From NCBI RefSeq assembly GCF_018474025.1, contig NZ_JAHCTA010000007.1:124001-188000 (forward strand): a DNA stretch of 64,000 bases, given 5' to 3'. Numbering within the stretch: position 1 is the first letter of the stretch; every line of letters begins with the position of its first letter. This DNA is from Alteromonas oceanisediminis. Lineage in GTDB: Bacteria > Pseudomonadota > Gammaproteobacteria > Enterobacterales > Alteromonadaceae. Positions 1 through 10,457 of this stretch are shown in pieces. A program made the translations under genes and the position numbers. The notes below the pieces were generated by a model. That model made no database searches, was not told where the DNA came from, and was given only the letters and a program-made list of their open reading frames with translations.

Positions 1-1
1 G

Positions 2-1171
2 TTGGCGAAACGTGGCATCAGCAGCCATATCGTCGTTCAGGATAGCCATATGGCGATGGGCGCTTCCGGCAATCCTCAGGGCGGCTTCTATCCGCAACTC
101 ACCGCAGACGCCAGTAACAACAGTCAAATTCAACTTGCCAGCTTTTTGTACGCGAAACGAGTTTATCAACAATTACTATCGCAAGGCTTCGACTTTGCAC
201 ATGAATGGTGTGGAGCGCTGTTACTCAACTTCAGCGCAGAAATCGCTAAGCGCCAGAATAATCTCATCGATAAAGGGGTATGGCCGAGCACACTGTTGTA
301 CCCAGTGAACGCCAAACAGGCTAGAGAGATTGCCCAGATTCCGTTGGAAAGAGGCGGAATATTTATTCCAAGTGCGGGTTGGGTAAGCCCACCGGAACTG
401 GTTAGTGCACTTTTCAAGGCGGCGGAAGCGTTAATCACGGTTGACTATTCCATGGAGACTTCGGTCGATGGCGTGAACGTAGGCGCAAACGAAGTGGTTG
501 AGCTGCACTGCACTTCCCGCGGTAAACAGTCGGTGAAAAAAGCTGCAACCGTGGTGTTTGCCACGGGGCATCACAGCGCACACATCAATCACATTAATAA
601 CCTTCCGGTGGCGCTCACACGAGGTCAGGTGGAACAGATCAAGACAAATGCACAACTCACACCGTTAAGCACTGTACTATGTCATAAAGGCTATATGACA
701 CCGGTATTTAATGGCTATCATGCACTGGGTTCGACCTATGTAAAAAATGATATTGATACACATTATCGGCAAGATGAGACCCAGCAAAATTTATCCACAC
801 ATCGACGCTGCCTGCCTGAGGCGGCCTGGCTAGACAATATCAATAGTGAGGGGCAAGGCCGCGCTGCGATCCGTTGTTCAACGCCCGATCACTTGCCTTT
901 GGTGGGCGCCATGCCTGACGTGGAAGAACAAGCTAACCAGTATCGCGACTATGGCGGAAAACGACCACAGCGACTCCCGCAACAACCGGCTAACCTGTCT
1001 GGCGTGTTTGTCTTGACGGGATTGGGTTCAAGAGGACTAACCACTTCCCCTCTGATGGCTGACATTCTCGCAAGCCAGTTGCTTAACGAACCGCTGCCGA
1101 TGGCGAACACCTTATTGAGTGCACTTAACCCCAACCGCTACCTGATCAGGGCTTTAAAGCGCGGAACGTAG
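2..1171 (+). CDS. mnmC: MnmC C-terminal FAD-dependent oxidoreductase domain (5' truncated by window)
   Basis: This is the 3' part of the bifunctional tRNA U34 modification enzyme MnmC. The visible part is the FAD-dependent oxidase that removes the carboxymethyl group of cmnm5(s2)U34, before the methyltransferase domain makes mnm5(s2)U34. The reading frame is open at the left edge, so the true start and the methyltransferase domain lie outside the window. Near the beginning the motif GASGNPQGGFYPQL is diagnostic of MnmC. The C-terminus keeps the D-amino-acid-oxidase-like GLGSRGLTTSPLMA. It converges on a lipoprotein gene, with one base between the two stops. In Escherichia coli mnmC neighbours yfcL and epmC, and both occur a few kb to the right here, which supports the call. 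Confidence 0.93.
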   Translation: MAKRGISSHIVVQDSHMAMGASGNPQGGFYPQLTADASNNSQIQLASFLYAKRVYQQLLSQGFDFAHEWCGALLLNFSAEIAKRQNNLIDKGVWPSTLLYPVNAKQAREIAQIPLERGGIFIPSAGWVSPPELVSALFKAAEALITVDYSMETSVDGVNVGANEVVELHCTSRGKQSVKKAATVVFATGHHSAHINHINNLPVALTRGQVEQIKTNAQLTPLSTVLCHKGYMTPVFNGYHALGSTYVKNDIDTHYRQDETQQNLSTHRRCLPEAAWLDNINSEGQGRAAIRCSTPDHLPLVGAMPDVEEQANQYRDYGGKRPQRLPQQPANLSGVFVLTGLGSRGLTTSPLMADILASQLLNEPLPMANTLLSALNPNRYLIRALKRGT

Positions 1172-1172
1172 T

Positions 1173-1955
1173 TTAGCCTTTCTTCAGTTTCACAGTACCG
1201 CTAACTTCATTGCCACTGCTCTCACTCGGGATGAGCGCGTCAACCACATAAAACGGCAGCAACATCTGCGCGCTGGCGACCACATTTTTTGTACGAAAAC
1301 CGAGTACACGCGCGTTCACCAGATAGCCTCCCTGATGCTTTGTCATGGTGCCCGTTAGCACATAATCCATGGGCAGTTCGGTGTCTAACTCCAGATAATT
1401 TCGTGACAAGATAAAGTCACCCGCCTCTGTGACGCGCACATAATCAGTCGCTTTGTAGTCCACCACCGGGATGCGGAACTTGTGCAACTCATGGACAAAG
1501 GATTCAGCCATTTGCTGACCCAGCAAGTTCGTTTCCTGAAGGTTGCTATCGAGCAGAGCGAAATGCGTGACCGCAATGGGGGTGCTGGTGGTGATGTGAT
1601 CCATATTGCCAATCAAATCCTGGGTAAGATTTTTCACGTAATCACCCACATGCTTGGTCAATGGCCGACCTTTGTAAGCGCCTTGCACACTGGAATACAC
1701 CGGCGGTTGGCCAAAGGTACCAAAGCTTTCTGCAGAATCGCTATCCTGTGAATTGCTGTTGTCCGCACTCACAATCCTATCGCCCCCTGCTCCGCCAGTA
1801 ATATCAATGACTTGCATGCCCGCCGGGGTATCATTGATGGTACTCGCCTGAGCAGCGGTATCGACGTCCGGCGACGTTGAACAACCCAGCATGCTAAACG
1901 CCGCGATGACCGACACAGCGAATCGCAGTATAGAAGGCATTGGTGTGTGTTTCAT
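1173..1955 (-). CDS. FlgO-family outer membrane lipoprotein (downstream copy)
   Basis: Predicted secreted lipoprotein. From the chosen ATG (1955) a basic n-region and hydrophobic stretch end in a lipobox-like MLGC. An alternative ATG 15 bases upstream would put an acidic residue in the signal peptide; neither start has a clear ribosome binding site. The C-terminal half carries the FlgO pattern TNLLGQQMAESFVHELHKF, IPVVDYKATDYVRVT and GGYLVNARVLG, followed by VVASAQ. FlgO of vibrios is an outer-membrane lipoprotein linked to flagellar motility. An approximately 80-residue Ser/Asp/Gly-rich linker follows the signal peptide. It lies 26 bases downstream of a second, diverged FlgO-like gene on the same strand, so the two probably form one transcript. 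No flagellar gene lies nearby, so a motility role is only an inference. Confidence 0.8.
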   Translation of the reverse strand: MKHTPMPSILRFAVSVIAAFSMLGCSTSPDVDTAAQASTINDTPAGMQVIDITGGAGGDRIVSADNSNSQDSDSAESFGTFGQPPVYSSVQGAYKGRPLTKHVGDYVKNLTQDLIGNMDHITTSTPIAVTHFALLDSNLQETNLLGQQMAESFVHELHKFRIPVVDYKATDYVRVTEAGDFILSRNYLELDTELPMDYVLTGTMTKHQGGYLVNARVLGFRTKNVVASAQMLLPFYVVDALIPSESSGNEVSGTVKLKKG

Positions 1956-1981
1956 AATGTGTTCAACCATTGAAGTGAAAG

Positions 1982-2611
1982 TTAAAGGGCATCTGCCGTA
2001 CGGTAGATTTTCCCGGCACGTGTGGTGACTTGTTCACGTTGCCAAAACAGCGCTGCCGGAAAGAAACGCGTTGCCGCAGCAACCACATCTTTAGAGCGTG
2101 CATTGATAATTCGCGCGTTAACGATAGCGCCTTCCTGTTGCTCAACGATAGTGCCGGTTATATAGAAATCCACCACTTCAACACCGCTCAACTGCTCAAT
2201 ATTTCGCGTTAACACCCGATCGGCATCATCGCTGATCAAAATATCGTTTGAGACCTTAAAATCTTGTGTGATCAAACCACGACGCGCCGATTCAGTCATC
2301 AAGCCCTGCTCAAGCTGGTGACCCAACAGCATCAATGGTCCTTGCGCCGCCCGGTCATACTCCATCGACGTAACAGGTACAAAACCCACGACGGCGTAGC
2401 GTGACTGCCGATTTTGTCTCACGCCCATAAACAGTTCGTTTGCAAGCTCGTGTGTATGCAGTTCTACATTTCCCAGCGCCGGGGGAACAGTGGCGCGCTG
2501 CGATTGGTTAGCGGCCATCTCATCAGTCGTTTGAGCGCAGCCCACCAACAGCAGTATTGACAAGAAACACAACCACTTACTGGCAGAGTAGATACGACAG
2601 TTATTCATCAT
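1982..2611 (-). CDS. FlgO-like lipoprotein (upstream copy)
   Basis: Second FlgO-domain lipoprotein, about 209 residues from the ATG at 2611 (tandem ATGs at 2611 and 2608, and a further possible start at 2638). The signal peptide ends in LLLVGCAQ, a good lipobox. The mature part repeats the FlgO layout of its neighbour: RYAVVGFVPVTSMEYD, LGHQLEQGLMTES, then VVDFYITGTIVEQQEG and VNARIINARSKDVVAAA. Divergence from the downstream copy is large, so this is an old paralogue pair rather than a recent duplication. The role is inferred from the family (envelope and flagellar outer-membrane lipoproteins). It is first in the presumed two-gene transcript. The 180-base gap to yfcL should hold its promoter. 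Confidence 0.75.
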   Translation of the reverse strand: MMNNCRIYSASKWLCFLSILLLVGCAQTTDEMAANQSQRATVPPALGNVELHTHELANELFMGVRQNRQSRYAVVGFVPVTSMEYDRAAQGPLMLLGHQLEQGLMTESARRGLITQDFKVSNDILISDDADRVLTRNIEQLSGVEVVDFYITGTIVEQQEGAIVNARIINARSKDVVAAATRFFPAALFWQREQVTTRAGKIYRTADAL

Positions 2612-2792
2612 TACAGGTCTCACTCGCGTGATTAACACGTTAACGTGCGAGAAGGTAAAGCAAGAACTTAGCCAGCGTGCACAGCGCTAACTTGCGCGGT
2701 CACATCGGCCTTTACCCGTTTTTTTACCAGCGCTTGCCGTTTTGCGCTCAAGTTCCTCTCCAAACTACGGCAAATTGATGCCGCTTTAGTCG

Positions 2793-3080
2793 TTATGGCA
2801 ATGTTTGTTCAGCCTGCATCAGACTATCCCACAAGGTCAACACTTGCTGTTGGTCTTGCTCTATCAATTCCTGATTAGAAAATGCGCCGGCTAAACTGCT
2901 GCGCATCGTTTCGTCCAGCAGCTTAAGTGAAGGTTCAGCGTGACTGATAACACGGCTGACGACCACGTCGAAGTGACCATGCAGATAACTGGCAATAAAG
3001 AGCGCATGATCATCCTGATTATTGACAGCGCCCAGTAGGGTTGCCTCCATATTGTCCACATGGGATACAAAATCTGACAT
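2793..3080 (-). CDS. YfcL family protein
   Basis: Small cytoplasmic protein of about 95 residues. A longer reading frame to 3143 exists, but it overlaps the upstream gene, and the ATG at 3080 gives the YfcL-like N-terminus MSDFVSHVDNMEATL. Helical, acidic, with a conserved-looking ASYLHGHFDVVVSRV segment. Function is unknown in the family. In E. coli yfcL sits between mnmC and epmC; here it follows the NAD-kinase-like gene by 8 bases in the same transcript as epmC. The preserved association suggests a link to translation or tRNA/EF-P modification, but that is inference. Confidence 0.75.
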   Translation of the reverse strand: MSDFVSHVDNMEATLLGAVNNQDDHALFIASYLHGHFDVVVSRVISHAEPSLKLLDETMRSSLAGAFSNQELIEQDQQQVLTLWDSLMQAEQTLP

Positions 3081-3088
3081 CGTTCTTT

Positions 3089-4234
3089 TTACTCGCTTAC
3101 AAAGTCGGTGACGGAATACAGCACATGGTCGCGGTATCCGCATATAATATTAATGTGCCCGCATAGCATAGCATCGACAGTGGCGTTTCCGGTATCAACG
3201 ACGAGAGGTCTTCCCGAAAGCGCTTGCAGCTTAGATTTGCTCGCGACAACGATGATGTTTTGTTTGCCGACGCGCTGAATAAACTCAGCGCTGAGCTGTT
3301 GATTTCCGCGACCAAAAATATGCCCTTGCCCACCAATCAAAGTGACCACGATTTTAATCGGTGCATGTTGTTCTACCAGCGTCATCAACTGCGCAGCGGT
3401 AACATCCTGCGCAAGAACACGATCACCTTGAACGATATCAACGCCCAATAACGTATTGGTTAAACCAAAATGTTGCATGATACCGTCGATGGTCGAGCCG
3501 GAGCCCATCACGAAACGCGTGTCAGGGTGCTCATCCATCAACTCTCGCACATAGTCTGCGATATCCGTGATCACCAGCTCGTCCACTTCTTTGCCGCCCA
3601 TCTTTACGGCCTGCACATAGCGCAATTCTTCCGGCACCTGCATTTCGCCAACTTGACGAGCAATGACCTGCCCTTGGCGAAATGCATCTTCGTCAATATC
3701 TCGCACTTCCGCCTCTCGCACGGAGACCAATTCGCCCTTGATCATCATGTCAAGCACCTTACCTGCGGTTGTGGGCGACACAGCGTAAACGCCTGAGTGA
3801 ATTTTGCAACCGGCTGGAATACCTAAAACAGGGAGGGTGTTGCCTACAACGCCAAACACATCATTGGCTGTACCATCCCCCCCCGCAAAAACGATAATAT
3901 CCACTCGCTCTTCCAATAGTGCCTTTGCCGTGGCAATCGTATCTGACGCTTCGGTCTGCGTTTCACTGGGTGTGTAAACACAGCGCGTGTTAAACCCCAG
4001 TTCCTGCGCAACAGTTTCGCCCATGTTCCGCGCCGCCGTGAAAATAGTGACATCCTCGCTATGCGGTTTAATTTCACTCAATGCACGCTGCGTTTTTTGA
4101 TTCGCCTGAGGCTCGGCGCCACGTTTAAGTGCCAGCTCGCGTGTGGCCTTCCCGTCGCTGCCTTTCAACGCCGTAGCGCCACCAAGACCCGCAAAAGGAT
4201 TGACGATTAATCCTAACTTGAAACGTCTTTGCAT
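3089..4234 (-). CDS. ATP-NAD kinase-like protein (diacylglycerol/NAD kinase fold)
   Basis: Predicted kinase of 381 residues related to the polyphosphate- or ATP-dependent NAD kinase group (COG3199 type), distinct from the housekeeping NadK. Visible signatures: a family N-terminus LGLIVNPFAGLGG (residues 7-19), the nucleotide-binding GGDGTANDVF at 118-127, and GIPAGCKIHSGVYAVSP shortly after. Substrate cannot be decided from sequence; family members are proposed to phosphorylate NAD, and the fold also covers lipid kinases. Its ATG shares one base with the stop of epmC (TGATG), so translation is coupled. yfcL follows 8 bases downstream. Confidence 0.85.
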   Translation of the reverse strand: MQRRFKLGLIVNPFAGLGGATALKGSDGKATRELALKRGAEPQANQKTQRALSEIKPHSEDVTIFTAARNMGETVAQELGFNTRCVYTPSETQTEASDTIATAKALLEERVDIIVFAGGDGTANDVFGVVGNTLPVLGIPAGCKIHSGVYAVSPTTAGKVLDMMIKGELVSVREAEVRDIDEDAFRQGQVIARQVGEMQVPEELRYVQAVKMGGKEVDELVITDIADYVRELMDEHPDTRFVMGSGSTIDGIMQHFGLTNTLLGVDIVQGDRVLAQDVTAAQLMTLVEQHAPIKIVVTLIGGQGHIFGRGNQQLSAEFIQRVGKQNIIVVASKSKLQALSGRPLVVDTGNATVDAMLCGHINIICGYRDHVLYSVTDFVSE

Positions 4235-4833
4235 CAGTTGAAATCCTTACTGTGCAACAGGCACAACTCCAGCGTGAGTGGCGTCGTTTGATAATGAGTG
4301 TGTAGTGCATCAATAAACTGGTGCGCTCGTGAGGGGAAGCCATGCTGAAGATAGTGTTGCAGTGCATTGCTCACCTTGTGCGCAAACGCCGTGCGATCAG
4401 GCTCGACCCCCGCCAAATTATCCGTACTGACACGGAAAAAACGCCCCGCAGAAGTACTGAACGCCCATTCAATCGCTTGCGGTTTAACCTCAACTTGCTC
4501 AAAGGCTTGCTGCTGTTCGTCATTCCGCCCGTCTGGGCAGTACCAATAGCCGTAATCAACCTGCTGTCGACGCTGCTCTCCGGCTATGCACCAGTGCGCG
4601 ACTTCATGTAATGCACTGTTAAAAAAGCCGTGCGCAAATTCAATACGATGATAGTGAGCCTGCGCATCGGCTGGCAGATAAATTGGCTCGCCAGCGCCGC
4701 GAACTAACCGCGTGTTTAGCGCTTTAAAGGTTTGATTAAAAAGGGTTATCAGTTCATCCACACATTGGGTTTCTTCTACTTCCGCTGTCGGCAACACGGC
4801 AAATTGAGATACATGGGGTGCAACGCGGGTCAT
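4234..4833 (-). CDS. epmC: Elongation factor P hydroxylase EpmC
   Basis: EpmC (YfcM) hydroxylates the beta-lysylated lysine of elongation factor P, the last step of EF-P maturation. The 200-residue product starts at the ATG at 4833. The frame continues upstream to 5001 but would then overlap the divergent gene, and the extra residues look unlike the family. Metal-binding HEVAH lies at residues 76-80, followed by DYGYWYCPDGR and an EVKPQAIEW stretch, all typical of the family. It is the first gene of a minus-strand operon with the NAD-kinase-like gene and yfcL. EpmA/EpmB and efp are not in this window. Confidence 0.92.
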   Translation of the reverse strand: MTRVAPHVSQFAVLPTAEVEETQCVDELITLFNQTFKALNTRLVRGAGEPIYLPADAQAHYHRIEFAHGFFNSALHEVAHWCIAGEQRRQQVDYGYWYCPDGRNDEQQQAFEQVEVKPQAIEWAFSTSAGRFFRVSTDNLAGVEPDRTAFAHKVSNALQHYLQHGFPSRAHQFIDALHTHYQTTPLTLELCLLHSKDFN

Positions 4834-4942
4834 TTCTATCGTTGGATCGCAGTGAGTAAATTCTGACGGGCAGTTTAACAGAAACTGCTTGGCGCTTGTA
4901 TTACTCTGCAAGTTGCGCCAACCTAACGGTCTGTCAACTTGT

Positions 4943-5695
4943 ATGAAAAACGCCGTGTCACTTACCTCTGACCATATCATCCAGCATATCCATAAAGTCA
5001 ATGCACGCCGCGATCTGGCACAAAAAATGGGCCGCTTAGAGGCCGTTCACGCGCTACAGGAGTGGCAATGTCGCCGCTTATTAACCACTCATGCTGATTT
5101 GCAACAAGAGCCTGAGTTTGCCGATGCCATGACTTTTTTTGTCGACGAGCTTTATGGGCCTAAGGATTTTAGTCAGCGCGACAAAGACCTCAGCCGGGTG
5201 ATCCCTAAGTTATCATCCGTATTACCAGAGAAAGCACTGAACGCGCTGAACGACGCACTGCGGCTAAATGCCTTGTCCTTCGATCTGGATCTGGACATGG
5301 TGAATGCGATGGTGAAGCGTCGTAACGCCGACATTAAATCGCCCAGCGATATTGATACTGAGTTGTATGCCAACGCGTATCGCGACGTGGGGCGCTGTGA
5401 TGATCGCGCCACTCAAATCGACATTGTTGACCATCTTGGCATGCTACTCGCTGACGTGGTGAAAGTTCGAGGGATCAGTATGCTGATCAAACTAGCGCGC
5501 AAGCCCGCTAAAGTCGCGGGCGTTTTGACGCTGCACGAATTTTTAGAGCGCGGCTTTGCGGCGTTTAAACAATTAGGCGACGTGCGCGATTTTCTGGACC
5601 CTATCGTCGACCGCGAACGCCACATTATGCGAGTGCTATGTGATGATAGTTATTCGCCGGAGAAGAACCCATTGCCGGATGAGCCAATTGCATGA
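4943..5695 (+). CDS. Conserved hypothetical protein with FFVDELYGPKDF motif
   Basis: Cytoplasmic, mostly helical protein of about 250 residues from the ATG at 4943. The frame extends to 4889, but the extra residues look non-native and lie in the divergent promoter region. The most striking segment is FFVDELYGPKDFSQRD at residues 65-80. I have a sense of seeing this in conserved hypothetical proteins of Gammaproteobacteria, but cannot name a family or function. No transmembrane or signal sequence. Its stop overlaps the ATG of the following thioesterase by four bases (ATGA), and the thioesterase stop meets the next gene, so the three form a coupled operon. Confidence 0.7.
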   Translation: MKNAVSLTSDHIIQHIHKVNARRDLAQKMGRLEAVHALQEWQCRRLLTTHADLQQEPEFADAMTFFVDELYGPKDFSQRDKDLSRVIPKLSSVLPEKALNALNDALRLNALSFDLDLDMVNAMVKRRNADIKSPSDIDTELYANAYRDVGRCDDRATQIDIVDHLGMLLADVVKVRGISMLIKLARKPAKVAGVLTLHEFLERGFAAFKQLGDVRDFLDPIVDRERHIMRVLCDDSYSPEKNPLPDEPIA

Positions 5696-6162
5696 GTGAA
5701 CTAGTTTGGCCATTGCCTCAACCGTTTGTCGCTGACTGGGAAATACAGGCCGACGTTATTGATCACTACGGACACGTTAATAACGTGGCGTATATCGTTC
5801 AACTTGAAAAGTTAGCGTGGTTGCACAGCAACGCACTGGGCTTGAGTATCGACCAATATCGCTCACTCGATCGCGGTATGGCGATACGACGGCACGAGGT
5901 TGACTATTTATTGCCTTGCCATACCGGTCAAACAATTGCCTGCGCTACGTGGATAGTGAAATGCGACAGCCGATTAAACTTAACACGCCAGTTTGAGTTT
6001 ATCTGCCGCACACGGGGTAAACCTGTGTTTACTGCGCGCACCGATTTTGTGTGTATTGCGCTTTCCAGTGGTGCACCCAAGCGTATGCCAGAAGCGTTCA
6101 AGTCCGCTTATGCCGGTGCGATGGTATCAGATGCGCCACAACATCGAGCGGAGGCTAACTGA
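5692..6162 (+). CDS. Acyl-CoA thioesterase, 4HBT/hotdog family
   Basis: Hotdog-fold thioesterase of 156 residues, similar in layout to YbgC/4-hydroxybenzoyl-CoA thioesterases. The catalytic loop DHYGHVNNVAYI is at residues 24-35, with the aspartate/histidine pair expected for the family. A central AIRRHEVDYLLPCHTGQTI matches the second hotdog strand block. Likely hydrolyses a cytosolic acyl-CoA; chain length cannot be told. Start and stop overlap both neighbours (ATGA with the upstream gene, a one-base overlap with the protease gene), indicating one transcript. Confidence 0.88.
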   Translation: MSELVWPLPQPFVADWEIQADVIDHYGHVNNVAYIVQLEKLAWLHSNALGLSIDQYRSLDRGMAIRRHEVDYLLPCHTGQTIACATWIVKCDSRLNLTRQFEFICRTRGKPVFTARTDFVCIALSSGAPKRMPEAFKSAYAGAMVSDAPQHRAEAN

Positions 6163-7337
6163 TGCGTGTGCTTCGCATCTTGGTGTTGCTGTCGCTAGCA
6201 GTCTCTGTGGGTTTGAACCTGTTGCTTTGGCAAAAGTTAGCGCGTGTGGCGCCCTCTTCAATATCATTGCCCTCTTCAACTGGGCAACCGTTAGAAACAT
6301 TGTCTGCGTCCGATCGATCAGGCGAGCAGGATGCCGTCGACACTTTCGCTCCAGCCACGTCAACGACGCAGGATAATGCCGAATCCTCCACCAACAAAAC
6401 CGAACAGCTTGAACGGCTCTATGCGTTGTTGCGCGAGGATAATTGGCCAAGTCTGATCGCGAAACTGCGCGATTATTTGCGCCGTTACCCCCACGATATT
6501 GAAGGCTTGATGATAGAAGCCGAAGTGATCGCGCGGACTGAACCCTTGTCGGTCGCGCTAGTACATTATTATGGTTTACTTGATTTACCCCTGAACCGTG
6601 AACAACGCGACCAAGTCAACGAAAAGATCAGCCAACGGTTTGAAAATGCCAGCGAACAGTTGCGCTTTGAGCGCGCCTGGAACTTGTTGGCGGAGTTGCT
6701 TGAACCTTTGGTACAGATTGCCCCGGATGAACGACGTTACTTGGTATTGCTTGCCGAAGCCTATGCTCAGCAGGCAAATGCCGTGATGATGGAAAACACT
6801 CTGGCGGCATTACCCAATGACGATCCAGCCATCGCGTCTATCCGCCAGATACTCATGCGCCAGCAACGGGTTGGACCTCAGGATCCAGACCAGCAACTCG
6901 CTGAACTAGGTGATTCACAAAGCGACCAGTCAGCGCAGCGCGTTCCACTGGATCGCATTGGCAATCAATATATGGTCGATGTGCGGATCGATTCACGCCC
7001 CCTGCGTTTAATGTTGGATACTGGTGCGTCAACAACGGCGATCACGGCAGACAGCTGGGCGCGCTTAAATCGACACGTGGCGTCTGAGTTTATCGGTATA
7101 TTTAAGGTCAATACTGCGGCGGGCTTTATTCAATCACCCATGTTTACCGTGAAGACCTTGAGTATGGGCTCATTGCGCTTTGACGATGTGGCCGTCATGA
7201 TCATTCCGTCGCAAATGATGGGCGATGACAGCGAGCGAGCGCCCCAAGGGTTACTGGGCATGAACATTCTGAGCCAGTATGATTTCCGTATCGATCAGCA
7301 AGAGGCGCAGTTGTTGCTTCGGCCACACGCTGAGTAA
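6162..7337 (+). CDS. Membrane-anchored retropepsin-like aspartic protease with helical repeat region
   Basis: Residues 5-24 form a single N-terminal membrane segment or uncleaved signal. A low-complexity linker (30-80) and a helical TPR-like region (about 80-235) follow. The C-terminal domain is a clan AA aspartic protease with the active-site triad LDTGAST at 285-291 and a closing GLLGMNILSQYDFRID stretch. Bacterial homologues act as homodimers in the periplasm, so a role in envelope proteolysis is inferred; the substrate is unknown. Last gene of the operon with the unknown 250-residue protein and thioesterase; converges on fadH with a 25-base gap. Confidence 0.85.
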   Translation: MRVLRILVLLSLAVSVGLNLLLWQKLARVAPSSISLPSSTGQPLETLSASDRSGEQDAVDTFAPATSTTQDNAESSTNKTEQLERLYALLREDNWPSLIAKLRDYLRRYPHDIEGLMIEAEVIARTEPLSVALVHYYGLLDLPLNREQRDQVNEKISQRFENASEQLRFERAWNLLAELLEPLVQIAPDERRYLVLLAEAYAQQANAVMMENTLAALPNDDPAIASIRQILMRQQRVGPQDPDQQLAELGDSQSDQSAQRVPLDRIGNQYMVDVRIDSRPLRLMLDTGASTTAITADSWARLNRHVASEFIGIFKVNTAAGFIQSPMFTVKTLSMGSLRFDDVAVMIIPSQMMGDDSERAPQGLLGMNILSQYDFRIDQQEAQLLLRPHAE

Positions 7338-7362
7338 CCGAAACAACATATCATGAATCGCC

Positions 7363-9432
<2,070 letters not shown>

Positions 9433-9459
9433 CTAGGGTAACAGTGTATTTAAAGCGAA

Positions 9460-10320
9460 CTACAAACGGCTAAAACGCGTATGAAGTTCATCAAATTGAG
9501 GGGGTTTACGCTCTTTTTGTGCTTGTATAGCGGTATGAACATCAGGCATTTGAAACATACCGGCTTGCCATGTTGCCATGTGATTTAAGCTGTCGGCGAC
9601 ACTGTGGTCGCGCGCATAGGTGATCATATCCTTGCAGCCATGCACTGCCATCGGAGAATTCGCCGCTATCGCTTTTGCGATACTCATAACGCCTTCTAGG
9701 AGCGCGATTGGGTCAGAAAACACCTGATTTACAAAGCCGCACCGAAGTGCTTCGTCAGCACTCAAATTTCTGCCTGTGTACGCCAACTCTCGTACAAGCC
9801 CATGCGGCATAATGTGAGGAAGGCGTTGCAGTGTTCCCAAATCAGCGGTCATGCCTATTTGGGTTTCTTTGATACAGAAAAACGCCTCTTGAGTACAATA
9901 ACGGCTACAACAAGCGCTAAGCATGTCAACCGCTCCGCCAATTGCACCACCATGAACCGCCGCCAGAACCGGCATTCTGACCGTTTCCAACGCATTAAAA
10001 CTGTCTTGCAGTTCAAACACCATACGGCGCAAGCGTTCAGCGCGACGTGCTGGTTCGCCACTGAAGTCCTTGGCCATGTTTTCAAATACACTCAAATCCA
10101 TTCCTGCACTAAAGTGCTTCCCTTGCGCAGAGATTACAATCACCCGAGCCGCAGAATGTTCATCAATAGATCGCACAACCGACGGTAACTCCTGCCAAAA
10201 GGCCGGCACCATGCTGTTAAGCTTATCGGGGCGAGAAAGCTGGATATGAGCAATATGGTGTTCAATGGAGACCGTCATAGTGGTTAAGTTGTTAAACGAA
10301 AGCGCTGCTGCGGTAGTCAT
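9460..10320 (-). CDS. Delta3,5-delta2,4-dienoyl-CoA isomerase (ECH1-type crotonase)
   Basis: Crotonase-fold enzyme of 286 residues from the ATG at 10320, which has a GAGGA ribosome binding site; an upstream ATG at 10401 is less likely. The oxyanion-hole segment HFSAGMDLSVF is near 69-79. Three acidic residues match the ECH1 catalytic set in spacing: D132 (GGAVDML), E152 (IKETQIG) and D160 (TADLGTLQRLP). The TADLGTLQRLP signature separates dienoyl-CoA isomerases from plain enoyl-CoA hydratases. One oddity: the usual ACDIRYC stretch reads ACCSRYC here. With fadH downstream it would handle odd-position double bonds. Probably regulated by the divergent TetR gene. Confidence 0.88.
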   Translation of the reverse strand: MTTAAALSFNNLTTMTVSIEHHIAHIQLSRPDKLNSMVPAFWQELPSVVRSIDEHSAARVIVISAQGKHFSAGMDLSVFENMAKDFSGEPARRAERLRRMVFELQDSFNALETVRMPVLAAVHGGAIGGAVDMLSACCSRYCTQEAFFCIKETQIGMTADLGTLQRLPHIMPHGLVRELAYTGRNLSADEALRCGFVNQVFSDPIALLEGVMSIAKAIAANSPMAVHGCKDMITYARDHSVADSLNHMATWQAGMFQMPDVHTAIQAQKERKPPQFDELHTRFSRL

Positions 10321-10370
10321 AGCAAAATCCTCAAGGCGACGATGCGAAAGTGTCACCATATCGGCTAATT

Positions 10371-10383
10371 TTGACAGTGTCAA
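10371..10383. promoter_or_regulatory. Candidate TetR operator palindrome
   Basis: TTGACAGTGTCAA is a perfect 13-base inverted repeat with a central G. It lies between the divergent isomerase (start 10320) and TetR gene (start 10458). A second AGTGTCA half-like copy occurs about 20 bases to the left. Position and symmetry fit an autoregulatory TetR operator controlling both directions. TTGACA could also serve as a -35 element. Confidence 0.5.
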
Positions 10384-10457
10384 GATTGCCGTTCGCGGCA
10401 AAAATGCTATGCTATCGAAAGTTGATTATTGCTTGATTTACACGGTTTAGGAAACGC

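Noticed and set aside
2700-2730. FliA (sigma-28) promoter for the FlgO-like pair
   Set aside because: GCCGATGT is good, but the TAAA element is two bases too close; not called as a feature.
3089-4234. Calling the kinase-like gene nadK
   Set aside because: It lacks the length and layout of housekeeping NadK and belongs to the COG3199-type group.
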